Part shown: positions 6,499 through 13,325 of the stretch, piece after piece | How positions within the stretch are numbered: the stretch's first letter is position 1 | Layout of the letters: each line of letters begins with the position of its first letter | Assembly (NCBI GenBank): GCA_029861795.1 | Contig: JAOTYS010000082.1 | Span: 1 to 13,325, forward strand | Source of the DNA: Gammaproteobacteria bacterium | GTDB taxonomy: Bacteria; Pseudomonadota; Gammaproteobacteria; Arenicellales; JAOTYS01 | Reading direction: 5' to 3' | DNA length: 13,325 bases | Notes under the pieces: model-generated | Seen by the model: the letters and a program-made list of their open reading frames with translations, nothing else | The model's database searches: none | Told to the model about the DNA's origin: nothing | Made by a program: the position numbers and the translations under genes

Positions 6499-7389
6499 AT
6501 GAATAACGAGGTCATTATTACGTGTGCGGTGACCGGAGCCGGCGATACGGTTGGCAGACATCCTGCGATTCCGATTACGCCCAAGCAGATCGCGGAAGCG
6601 GCGATCGAAGCGGCTAAGGCCGGTGCCGGGATTGCTCATTGCCACGTACGTGACCCCGAAACCGGCAAGGGTGCTCGCGATCCCGCGCTTTATCGAGAAG
6701 TTGTCGAGCGCATCCGCGAATCGGACACGGATGTCGTGATCAACCTTACGTCGGGTATGGGTGGCGACCTTCAAGTAGGGCCTGGTGGCAACCCCATGGA
6801 CTTCGGTGCGGATACCGATCTTGTCGGACCGCTAGAACGTTTACCGCATGTCGAACAGCTATTACCCGAGATCTGTTCGCTTGATTGTGGTTCGTTAAAC
6901 TTCGGTGATGGCGCCATGGTGTATGTATCGACGCCGGATATGCTGCGTGCAGGCGCCAAGCGCATCCGGGAGTTGGGCGTCAAGCCGGAGCTTGAGATCT
7001 TTGACACCGGCCATCTGTGGTTTACTACGCGCCTATACCAGGAAGGACTTCTCGATGACCCGCCGTTGTACCAGCTCTGTCATGGTATCCCTTGGGGCGC
7101 GCCGCCGGATGTCGGGGTGCTGAAGGCATCTGTCGACCAATTGCCGGCCGGTGCTAACTGGACAGCATTCGCGCTGGGGCGCAACCAGATGCCGTTTGTG
7201 GCGTTGGCGGTGTTATTAGGCGGTAATGTACGCGTAGGCTTGGAGGATAACCTCTATCTCGAGAAAGGGGTGTTTGCCAGTAATGCTCAGCTGGTCGAGA
7301 AAGCACGTAAAATCGTTGAATTGATGGGTGCGCGGGTGCTTGGACCCGAAGAAACGCGTAAGAAGTTCGGTCTGACAAAGCGTTCCTAA
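6499..7389 (+). CDS. cdhC: BKACE-family 3-dehydrocarnitine cleavage enzyme (CdhC-like)
   Basis: This 296-residue enzyme belongs to the BKACE (3-keto-5-aminohexanoate cleavage, DUF849) family, zinc-dependent enzymes that split a beta-keto acid using acetyl-CoA. Zinc-site residues are visible: the HCH pair His47/His49 followed by VRDPETGKG, and Glu249 in GLEDN. The N-terminus ([16 protein letters not shown]), the [12 protein letters not shown] block (127-138) and the [10 protein letters not shown] block (166-175) match the dehydrocarnitine-cleaving subgroup as I remember it rather than the lysine-fermentation enzyme. The expected reaction is 3-dehydrocarnitine + acetyl-CoA to betainyl-CoA + acetoacetate. 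An AGGGG site at 6490-6494 lies four bases before the ATG. The presence of a CdhA-like dehydrogenase and CdhB-like thioesterase downstream supports this over other BKACE substrates. It opens the betaine module. Confidence 0.88.
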   Translation: MNNEVIITCAVTGAGDTVGRHPAIPITPKQIAEAAIEAAKAGAGIAHCHVRDPETGKGARDPALYREVVERIRESDTDVVINLTSGMGGDLQVGPGGNPMDFGADTDLVGPLERLPHVEQLLPEICSLDCGSLNFGDGAMVYVSTPDMLRAGAKRIRELGVKPELEIFDTGHLWFTTRLYQEGLLDDPPLYQLCHGIPWGAPPDVGVLKASVDQLPAGANWTAFALGRNQMPFVALAVLLGGNVRVGLEDNLYLEKGVFASNAQLVEKARKIVELMGARVLGPEETRKKFGLTKRS

Positions 7390-7415
7390 CTATAGGTTAT
7401 TGATCGACGCGCATC

Positions 7416-7420
7416 GGAGG
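7416..7420 (+). promoter_or_regulatory. Strong ribosome-binding site GGAGG fixing the start at 7427
   Basis: GGAGG six bases before the ATG at 7427 is the best Shine-Dalgarno sequence in this region. It decides against the upstream in-frame TTG at 7400, which would add nine residues and has no such site. Confidence 0.75.
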
Positions 7421-7426
7421 TATTCC

Positions 7427-7921
7427 ATGATAGGTATTTTCGTAGATGAGGCTTTTTTGCGCGCACTAAGCCCGGAGACCCAGGACGAAGTTCTGGCGTT
7501 GGCGCAAGAACAAATCGCGGCCCTAAGGCGTCCATCGGCCAAGACGGAGTGGCGCGGCGACCGGGAAGAGTCCTATCCGCTTAGCGTGGAAGAAGCGAGA
7601 AGGCTCATTGATGCTCAGCCGGAGCCCATGCGCGACGCGCTACGGGTATTCTGCAGTAATTACGATGGACATTTCGCTCGCGCAACGCTGCAAGAGTTGA
7701 TGTCAGCCGCCGGTTTTTCTGATCCCGATGACTTGAGTAAGGCCACCACTTCGTTCACCCAAAGTCTGCGACACATCACCGGTAATCATGACGCGTGGCT
7801 CTTGAACTGGCGCCCACAAGACTGGGAATGGAGCGAGAAGAAACAGCGCTACACCAAGGGTGAGTATTTCATTTCTGCCAAGGGTATCGAGCCGCTCAAG
7901 CAGGCATTCGGCGACTCCTAA
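7427..7921 (+). CDS. Uncharacterised 164-aa protein between cdhC and cdhA
   Basis: I do not recognise this protein. It is a soluble 164-residue protein with no signal peptide, membrane helix or cysteine cluster (a single Cys76). Residues 7-34 form a predicted helix (LSPETQDEVLALAQEQIAAL), then comes a charged linker to about 49. The C-terminal part (50-164) has a helix around 68-79, a helix TLQELMSAAGF (87-97), a helix SKATTSFTQSLRHITG (104-119), and then Trp-rich strand-like segments (AWLLNWRPQDWEW, 123-135; EYFISAKG, 146-153). This helix-helix-helix-wing order resembles a winged-helix fold, so a DNA-binding or small regulatory role is possible, but that is a structural guess. It has its own GGAGG ribosome-binding site, lies 37 bases after cdhC and 20 before cdhA, and is therefore almost certainly expressed with them. 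Codon use looks like its neighbours. Confidence 0.8.
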   Translation: MIGIFVDEAFLRALSPETQDEVLALAQEQIAALRRPSAKTEWRGDREESYPLSVEEARRLIDAQPEPMRDALRVFCSNYDGHFARATLQELMSAAGFSDPDDLSKATTSFTQSLRHITGNHDAWLLNWRPQDWEWSEKKQRYTKGEYFISAKGIEPLKQAFGDS

Positions 7922-7941
7922 CCGCGAGTAGAGGAACGGCG

Positions 7942-8940
7942 ATGCAGTGTATGGGTATCGTCGGCACCGGTGTGATCGGGGCTGGCTGGACGGTGCGTTG
8001 TTTGGCCCGGGGTCTCGATGTTTTAGCCTGGGATCCGGGGCTAAATGCCGAAGCCAAGTTGCGATCAGCGGTGGATACGGCGTGGCCAGCGCTTGCCAAG
8101 CTCGGGCCATTCCCAAATGCCGAGAAATCAAATCTCCGTTTTGTAAAGACGGTCGAGGACATTGCAAGGTCGGCTGACTTCATTCAGGAAAGTGCGCCCG
8201 AACGTGAAGACCTGAAGCGCGAGCTACACGCGCAGATCGATGCCGCCGCGCCGGCGAATACCATTATAGCGTCGAGCTCATCTGGTCTGTTACCCAGTCG
8301 TATCCAATCGGCCTGTACGCATCCTGAGCGTATTGTCATCGGACATCCGTTTAATCCCGTGTATCTGCTTCCCCTGGTGGAAGTTGTGGGCGGTGACAAC
8401 ACGTCTAACGATACGATCGAGCACGCGATGGCCACTTATACGGACCTTGGGATGCATGCTTTGCGTGTGCGCAAGGAGATCGAAGGCTATCTCTCCGATC
8501 GATTACAGGAAGCGCTATGGCGAGAGACGCTACACTTGGTTAACGAGGGCGTAGCGACAACCGAAGAGCTCGATGCCGCCATTGCCTATGGCCCGGGGCT
8601 GCGATGGGCGATCATGGGTACCTGCCTGACGTTTCACATGGCGGGTGGCGATGCCGGCATGCGCCACATGCTCGAGCAGTTCGGGCCAGCGCTAAAGTTG
8701 CCTTGGACTAAATTGAAAGCCCCTGAGCTGACCGAACAACTCATCGATCGCATGGTACTAGGGACTGAGAACCAAGCGGCGGGCCGAACGGTCAAGGAGC
8801 TGGAACAGCTACGCGACAATTGTTTGATCGCCATCATGCAGGCGTTACGACAATATGGGGTTGGTGCCGGTCAGACCCTAATCGACGATGAGATCCGACG
8901 AGGAAGCAAGCACTCTAAAGGGGGCGCCGATGTCGAATGA
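7942..8940 (+). CDS. cdhA: L-carnitine 3-dehydrogenase-like 3-hydroxyacyl-CoA dehydrogenase family enzyme
   Basis: This 332-residue NAD-dependent dehydrogenase oxidises a beta-hydroxy group, probably that of L-carnitine, to give 3-dehydrocarnitine. The Rossmann signature GTGVIG (8-13) is at the N-terminus. SSSSG (111-115) and GHPFNP (134-139), with His135 and Glu147 as the catalytic pair, follow. The segment KEIEGYLSDRLQEALWRE (178-195) is typical of the carnitine dehydrogenase subgroup as I remember it, and the helical C-terminal domain contains YGPGLRW (216-222). GAGGAA at 7931-7936 lies five bases before the ATG. Some CdhA proteins carry a fused thioesterase at the C-terminus; this one ends without it, and the thioesterase is a separate gene at 11925. 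An L-gulonate or 3-hydroxybutyryl-CoA substrate is the main alternative, but the CdhC-like neighbour favours carnitine. Confidence 0.87.
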   Translation: MQCMGIVGTGVIGAGWTVRCLARGLDVLAWDPGLNAEAKLRSAVDTAWPALAKLGPFPNAEKSNLRFVKTVEDIARSADFIQESAPEREDLKRELHAQIDAAAPANTIIASSSSGLLPSRIQSACTHPERIVIGHPFNPVYLLPLVEVVGGDNTSNDTIEHAMATYTDLGMHALRVRKEIEGYLSDRLQEALWRETLHLVNEGVATTEELDAAIAYGPGLRWAIMGTCLTFHMAGGDAGMRHMLEQFGPALKLPWTKLKAPELTEQLIDRMVLGTENQAAGRTVKELEQLRDNCLIAIMQALRQYGVGAGQTLIDDEIRRGSKHSKGGADVE

Positions 8941-8973
8941 AGCCGATCATGAGAGCGCAGTAGTATTAATTCG

Positions 8974-9753
8974 ATGTTGAACGGCTTGCGCAATAAGCGG
9001 GTTGTTGTTACCGCGGCTGCCAGTGGTATCGGCCGGGCAGTGGCGCAAGCCTTCATTGCCGCGCACGCACGAGTGCATGTGTGCGACATCTCTGCCGATG
9101 CCCTGAGCGAATTCCGCTCCAGGGAGCCAGGGTTGAGTGCTACCGTCGCCGACGTCTCCGACCTAACCGCGGTGGATCGGTTTTTCGATGAGGCGCTACG
9201 AGAACTTGGCGGGTTGGACGTACTTATCAATAATGCTGGCATTGCCGGCCCGACGGCACCGGTTGAGGATGTAACCCCAGAGGCGTGGAACCGTACAATG
9301 GCGGTGAATCTCACCGGGCAATTCTATTGCGTTCGTCGAGCAGTACCATTGCTGAAACAGGCGGGGGGTGGCTCGATTATCAACATCGCATCGACAGCCG
9401 GCATTATGGGTTACCCATTACGAACCCCGTATGCGACGTCGAAATGGGCAGTGGTGGGACTGACCAAGTCATTGGCGATGGAATTAGGGCCCTCTGGAAT
9501 CCGTGTCAATGCAGTCTGTCCAGGTTCTATCGAAGGTGAACGTATGCAACAGGTGATCGCGGCAGAGGCGCAAGTACGCGGGACCGACCCCGTGAGTCTG
9601 CGCAAGAGTTACGAGAAACAGAATTCGCTGCGCACCTTCATCGCCCCAGAGGATATCGCCAACATGATCTTGTTTACCTGCTCCGATGCCGGCGCAAAGA
9701 TCTCTGGACAGGCCCTGAGTGTCGACGGTAACACCGAAACCCTGAACAATTAG
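8974..9753 (+). CDS. Short-chain dehydrogenase/reductase (SDR)
   Basis: This 259-residue classical SDR has a cofactor motif TAAASGIG (13-20), in which the usual first glycine of TGxxxGIG is alanine, plus NNAG (86-89) and a catalytic set Asn112, Ser140, Tyr153 and Lys157 (YATSK). Asp38 after the second strand suggests NAD rather than NADP. The substrate cannot be read from the sequence. In this operon it could oxidise another hydroxylated betaine, for example D-carnitine, or reduce a product of carnitine cleavage such as acetoacetate; both are inference. The start ATG at 8974 has only a weak ribosome-binding site and lies 33 bases after cdhA. No frameshift or truncation is visible. Confidence 0.88.
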   Translation: MLNGLRNKRVVVTAAASGIGRAVAQAFIAAHARVHVCDISADALSEFRSREPGLSATVADVSDLTAVDRFFDEALRELGGLDVLINNAGIAGPTAPVEDVTPEAWNRTMAVNLTGQFYCVRRAVPLLKQAGGGSIINIASTAGIMGYPLRTPYATSKWAVVGLTKSLAMELGPSGIRVNAVCPGSIEGERMQQVIAAEAQVRGTDPVSLRKSYEKQNSLRTFIAPEDIANMILFTCSDAGAKISGQALSVDGNTETLNN

Positions 9754-9826
9754 TGCAAGCGGCTATGCGTTTTGTTATCTCCTGTACGCTTATGTGTCCT
9801 CGCCTACGGTCTGCCAGCTCGCTGTA

Positions 9827-11932
9827 ATGTCGGTTGCCGCTTTATCAGCGCGTAGGACCGAGAATCTTGGGCGCTTGTTTGCTCCCCGGCGAATCGCCAT
9901 CATCGGCGGGCGCGACGCGGCGGTAGCGGTCAGTCAGTGCATCGACATTGGTTTTAGGGGCGACATCTGGCCTGTCAACCCTAGGCGAAAGGAGATGGCT
10001 GGGTTGCCATGTTTTTCATCAATCGCAGCGCTACCAGCCGCGCCCGATATCGCTTTCGTCGCGGTACGAAAGGAGGCCACGATCGAGGTCGTGCGCGAGT
10101 TAGCCCGGTGCGGTGCTGGCAGTTGCGTTTGTTACGCCGCCGGATTCGCTGAAACCGGCGATGAGGGCAGGCAACTGCAAGAACGATTAACAGCGGTGGC
10201 CGGTGACATGGCGTTAGTTGGGCCCAATTGTTATGGGGTCCTCAATTATGTTGACCGTGTGGCGCTTTGGCCATCGACGCATGGTGGTGAACCGGTTGAA
10301 CGTGGCATCGCACTCGTATCACAAAGTGGCAACATCGCGATCAACCTGACGATGACCAGTCGTTCGATTCCTATCGCTCATGTGATTAGTGCCGGTAACC
10401 AAGCCATGCTAGAGATTGGCGATTACATTGTACCGTTAGTGGATGATCCGCGGGTCACGGCCATCGGCCTATATATGGAGGGATTGAATGACATCGAGGG
10501 CTTTAGCGTTGCCGCCGAATATGCCCTGCGGAAAGGCAAGCCGTTGGTCGCGATTAAGGTCGGTACTTCTGAAGTCGCGGCTCGCGTCACCATTTCCCAC
10601 ACCAGTTCACTCGCCGGCGCAGATACGTTCTATGACGCGTTGTTCGATCGCCTCGGCATAATACGGGCACACACCTTGACCGAGTTGATGGAGACGCTGA
10701 AGTTATTGTCTCTGTCAGGCCCACTCCAGGGTCGACGAATTGCGGCGCTGTCATGTTCCGGCGGCGAAGCTGCATTGACCGCCGATCTTGCGACAACACT
10801 AGGGCTTTCGATACCCGAACTGTCGCAGCACCAAACCGAGTCCTTACAAAAACAATTACCAGCATTTGCCAACGTTTCTAACCCACTGGATTACAACACC
10901 TCCATCTGGGGAGATGCGAAGGCGTTACAACGCTGTTTCGCGACCATGATGCAGGGAGATGTGGATGTGACGTTGGTGATCCTCGACTATCCACGCGTCG
11001 GCGCGCAAGAGTGGGATCCGACCATAGACGCTGTAATCGGGGCGCGTCGACAGACAAAATCGCGCGCCATGCTGGTCAGTACTTTTCCCGAGCTCTTGCC
11101 CGAGCAGATTAGAAAACGACTTATCGACGGCGGCATTGTACCGCTGCAGGGCTTAAGCGATGCATTGAAGGCGTTGGCAGCGGCGGCTTGGTATAACGAT
11201 AAGCGCAACGCTGTGACAAGGCTTGTCGAGGGACGGCTGCGGGTACCGGCGTTACCGGGATTGACGAGTGCGCCGCAACTCATGGATGAGTGGCAGAGTA
11301 AACAGGCGCTAGCCGCCTGTGGCTTACGTATACCCGGCGGCCGGCTCGTATCGGCGGCAGAAGCGCCGAGGGCGGCCGCCGATATCGGGTTTCCGGTGGT
11401 GGTGAAGGCAGTCGGCTCCACGCTTGTGCATAAGACCGAAATGGGCGCGCTAGTGTTAAACGTTGCCAATGAAGCAGGTGTCGCTAGGGCGGTAGACCAC
11501 ATAGCTGCCGCGGTAAGCGGGGTCATAACGCATTTCCTGATCGAGCCCATGATTGTGGGAGCGGTGGCGGAATTGATTGTCGGCGTCGAGCGAGACGACC
11601 AGGTTGGGCTCGGGCTTGTCGTCGGCAGTGGTGGCGCGCTGGTGAATTTGGTGGAAGACAGTTGCACCTTGTTATTGCCGACCGATCGAGAGTCGGTCAC
11701 CAGCGCGCTGGCTTCGCTGAAGGCCTGGCGCCTGTTAACCGGGTATCGAGGAGCCCCCCTCGGCGATTGCGATGCAGTGATCGACGCGGTCTTGATCGTC
11801 GCCGAATTTACGGAGCAGCATCGCGATCGCCTTACCGAGCTCGATGTGAATCCGTTGCTGGTGCTACCGCGCGGTCAAGGTGTAGTAGTAGCCGACGCCG
11901 CCATCTGTATGGCTGGTACTACAAGTGAGTGA
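9827..11932 (+). CDS. NDP-forming acyl-CoA synthetase (acetate-CoA ligase family)
   Basis: From the ATG at 9827 this is a 701-residue fused ADP-forming acyl-CoA synthetase. Domain order is CoA-binding Rossmann domain (about 10-145, RRIAIIGG and VGPNCYG), two succinyl-CoA-synthetase-like flavodoxin domains (about 155-450; SQSGN, GNQAMLEIGDY, and ISHTSSLAG with His258 as the phosphorylated histidine), and a C-terminal ATP-grasp domain (about 485-701; KAVGSTLVHKTEMGA, ELDVNPLLV). It couples ATP and CoA to activation of a carboxylate, forming ADP. The substrate is unknown: acetate, acetoacetate, a betaine, or DMSP (the DddX lyase belongs to this superfamily). A GTG at 9794 would add 11 residues (SSPTVCQLAV...) that look unrelated to the family; neither start has a clear Shine-Dalgarno site. 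The stop overlaps the next gene by eight bases, so it is coupled to the thioesterase. Confidence 0.85.
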   Translation: MSVAALSARRTENLGRLFAPRRIAIIGGRDAAVAVSQCIDIGFRGDIWPVNPRRKEMAGLPCFSSIAALPAAPDIAFVAVRKEATIEVVRELARCGAGSCVCYAAGFAETGDEGRQLQERLTAVAGDMALVGPNCYGVLNYVDRVALWPSTHGGEPVERGIALVSQSGNIAINLTMTSRSIPIAHVISAGNQAMLEIGDYIVPLVDDPRVTAIGLYMEGLNDIEGFSVAAEYALRKGKPLVAIKVGTSEVAARVTISHTSSLAGADTFYDALFDRLGIIRAHTLTELMETLKLLSLSGPLQGRRIAALSCSGGEAALTADLATTLGLSIPELSQHQTESLQKQLPAFANVSNPLDYNTSIWGDAKALQRCFATMMQGDVDVTLVILDYPRVGAQEWDPTIDAVIGARRQTKSRAMLVSTFPELLPEQIRKRLIDGGIVPLQGLSDALKALAAAAWYNDKRNAVTRLVEGRLRVPALPGLTSAPQLMDEWQSKQALAACGLRIPGGRLVSAAEAPRAAADIGFPVVVKAVGSTLVHKTEMGALVLNVANEAGVARAVDHIAAAVSGVITHFLIEPMIVGAVAELIVGVERDDQVGLGLVVGSGGALVNLVEDSCTLLLPTDRESVTSALASLKAWRLLTGYRGAPLGDCDAVIDAVLIVAEFTEQHRDRLTELDVNPLLVLPRGQGVVVADAAICMAGTTSE

Positions 11933-12422
11933 TCAGGAAAATAACGCAGTACCCCTGACGAAAGCGCCGGTCTTGTACCACACGCGGGTAAGGCCGGAGT
12001 GGGTGGATTATAACGGCCATATGAGTGAGGCGTACTATGTCTTGGTTTTTGGCCATACCACTGATGCGTTTCTCGACTTGATCGGCCTGGATGACATTTA
12101 TCGCCGGCGCACGGACCATTCTCTCTATACGTTGGAAGCGCATATAAGTTACCTGCATGAAGTCGGGGAGGATCAAGCCTTGGCGATCAGTACCCAGATA
12201 CTTGGCGCCGACGCTAAACGTGTGCGTCTATTTCACACCATGAAACACGCTGACGAGGGGCAGGTGTTGGCGACAGCCGAATTGATGTTGCTGCACGTTG
12301 ATACCAGCCAAGCTCGCGCCGTCCCATTTGCGCCTGAAATACAGACCCAGCTGGCAAGCGTGGTCCAGGCTCATGCCGAGCTGTCGTGCCCGATGCAAGC
12401 CGGTCGGTCAATTGCCTTATAG
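11925..12422 (+). CDS. cdhB: Hotdog-fold thioesterase, CdhB-like (betainyl-CoA thioesterase)
   Basis: This 165-residue single-hotdog thioesterase begins with a GTG inside the end of the acyl-CoA synthetase gene (8-base overlap); the first in-frame ATG would remove the conserved VRPEWVDYNGHM block (22-33) and is rejected. Asp28, Gly31 and His32 occupy the usual 4HBT active-site loop. YTLEAHISYLHEV (68-80) with Glu71 and the TAELMLLHVD segment (117-126) match the thioesterases of carnitine clusters as I remember them. The expected reaction is betainyl-CoA + water to glycine betaine + CoA, the step after CdhC. In some bacteria this domain is fused to carnitine dehydrogenase; here it is free and separated from cdhA by the SDR and synthetase genes. 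The last residues (from about 150) are probably disordered. Confidence 0.85.
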   Translation: MSDQENNAVPLTKAPVLYHTRVRPEWVDYNGHMSEAYYVLVFGHTTDAFLDLIGLDDIYRRRTDHSLYTLEAHISYLHEVGEDQALAISTQILGADAKRVRLFHTMKHADEGQVLATAELMLLHVDTSQARAVPFAPEIQTQLASVVQAHAELSCPMQAGRSIAL

Positions 12423-12447
12423 ATTATTTGCATAATTGTCACCACGC

Positions 12448-13325
12448 ATGGCGACCGTTGCTAACGACAGCGTTACTCCTAAAGAGCACGCGCACCTAAA
12501 GGGCGTAGGCTTGGTGTTGCTGGCTGGTGTGTTTTGGAGCACGGCCGGAATTATTGTGCGTCTTATCGAATCGGCCAATGAATGGCAAATAGTTTTTTAC
12601 CGCTCGCTGGCATTGGTGTTGACGTTACTCGTTGTACTTGTTGTCCGCAATGGTCGTACCACATTGTCGGCCTTTCGCACGGCTGGGGTTAATGCGATTG
12701 TCGGTGGTTTGTGTCTGGGATCAGGCTTTGCCTGTTGGATTTTCTCGCTCACCCATACCACCGTGGCTAATGCGCTGTTTTTGCTTTCTAGCGCGACATT
12801 CCTGACCGCCATATTGGCGCGTATCGTCATCGGCGAACGTGTCATGCGTGCGACCTGGTTAGCGATGACGGTGGCGTTGCTCGGTGTTGCGGTAATGGTG
12901 GCAGAGGGCATCGTTGTCGGCACATTGTTTGGCAACGTCATGGGGCTGACGGCGGCACTCGCGTTTTCCGGGTTTACGGTCGCGCTGCGTCGCGGTAAGG
13001 GCGTGGATATGCTACCAACCGTATGCCTAGCTGGTGTGTTCGCGTCGATCATCGCTGGCACTGTGATCCTCGCCACTGGCGTCGGGTTCGTTGTTTCGGC
13101 GTATGACTTATCTTTATGTGCCATGTTGGGGGTAGGACAAATTGGTTGTGGCCTTATCGTGTTCACCATCGGTTCACGCTATGTGCCAGCAGCGGAGCTG
13201 GCGTTGCTTTCCCTAACCGAGGTGGTGTTAGGCCCCGTATGGGTCTGGATGGGCGTTGGCGAAGTGCCCAGTCTATGGACATTCGTGGGCGGTGTAGTGG
13301 TGTTGGCGGCAGTGGCGGGGCGTGC
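12448..13325 (+). CDS. DMT/EamA-family transporter, cut by the right edge
   Basis: An open frame from the ATG at 12448 runs off the window after 292 codons. The product is very hydrophobic, with about ten predicted membrane helices in two EamA-like repeats (about 18-150 and 155-292). Recognisable segments are LLAGVFWSTAGIIVRLI (24-40) in the first repeat, HTTVANALFLLSSATFLTAI (102-121), and an RYVPAAELALLSLTEVVLGP stretch that is the usual pattern of the second repeat. Such proteins are inner-membrane carriers, mostly exporters of metabolites or amino acids; the substrate cannot be read. It begins 25 bases after cdhB and has no strong ribosome-binding site, so it may be co-transcribed with the betaine module. 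Only a few residues are likely missing at the C-terminus. Confidence 0.88.
   Translation, partial: MATVANDSVTPKEHAHLKGVGLVLLAGVFWSTAGIIVRLIESANEWQIVFYRSLALVLTLLVVLVVRNGRTTLSAFRTAGVNAIVGGLCLGSGFACWIFSLTHTTVANALFLLSSATFLTAILARIVIGERVMRATWLAMTVALLGVAVMVAEGIVVGTLFGNVMGLTAALAFSGFTVALRRGKGVDMLPTVCLAGVFASIIAGTVILATGVGFVVSAYDLSLCAMLGVGQIGCGLIVFTIGSRYVPAAELALLSLTEVVLGPVWVWMGVGEVPSLWTFVGGVVVLAAVAGR

Noticed and set aside
8937..8963. Eight-codon frame (MKPIMRAQ) starting as ATGA on the cdhA stop
   Set aside because: Start overlaps the stop as in real coupled genes, but eight codons with no pattern are expected by chance.
10987..11700. 237-codon minus-strand open frame inside the acyl-CoA synthetase gene
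   Set aside because: Ser/Thr/Ala-rich, no motif and no ribosome-binding site; the + strand frame has full domain content.
12431..12436. CATAAT -10-like hexamer before the transporter
   Set aside because: The region 16-18 bases upstream has no -35 resemblance; AT-rich spacer alone is not enough.
12597..13169. 190-codon minus-strand open frame opposite the transporter
   Set aside because: Thr/Pro/Asn-rich translation typical of the complement of a hydrophobic membrane protein; the + strand encodes about ten membrane helices.

Overview
The window (about 55% G+C by eye, all genes on the + strand) looks like an accessory catabolic locus of a proteobacterium, probably a marine or soil Gamma- or Alphaproteobacterium. 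This rests on remembered family sequences and gene order, not on a search, so the taxon is only a guess. Nothing looks like an insertion sequence, phage, CRISPR array, tRNA or rRNA.

Layout. (1) 1-129: C-terminus of an AcuI/YhdH-type medium-chain reductase. (2) 130-341: a non-coding leader with inverted repeats. (3) 342-6409: a compact one-carbon module with overlapping or near-touching genes: corrinoid carrier protein, DUF1638 protein, small 'virulence factor' domain protein, MetV-like cysteine-rich protein, MetF reductase, pterin-dependent methyltransferase, and a 2Fe-2S/ASKHA corrinoid reactivase. (4) 6410-6498: a spacer with a hairpin shaped as a terminator for the opposite strand and a weak promoter candidate. 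(5) 6499-12422: a betaine module: BKACE enzyme of the dehydrocarnitine-cleaving type (CdhC), an unrecognised 164-aa protein, carnitine dehydrogenase-like enzyme (CdhA), an SDR dehydrogenase, an NDP-forming acyl-CoA synthetase and a hotdog thioesterase (CdhB-like). (6) 12448 to the right edge: a DMT/EamA transporter, cut by the window.

How the parts could work together (inference). CdhA would oxidise L-carnitine to 3-dehydrocarnitine. CdhC would cleave this with acetyl-CoA to betainyl-CoA and acetoacetate. CdhB would release glycine betaine. A substrate-specific corrinoid methyltransferase, not in this window, would move a methyl group from glycine betaine (or another methylated amine) to the corrinoid protein. 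The pterin methyltransferase would pass it to tetrahydrofolate, and the MetF/MetV pair would oxidise methyl-THF to methylene-THF. The ASKHA protein would rescue cobalamin oxidised to Co(II). This would be an oxygenase-independent, acetogen-style demethylation route placed next to an ordinary carnitine pathway. The most interesting points are the missing MttB-type methyltransferase, the two conserved-looking genes of unknown role inside the C1 operon, the unknown protein between cdhC and cdhA, and the unassigned acyl-CoA synthetase.
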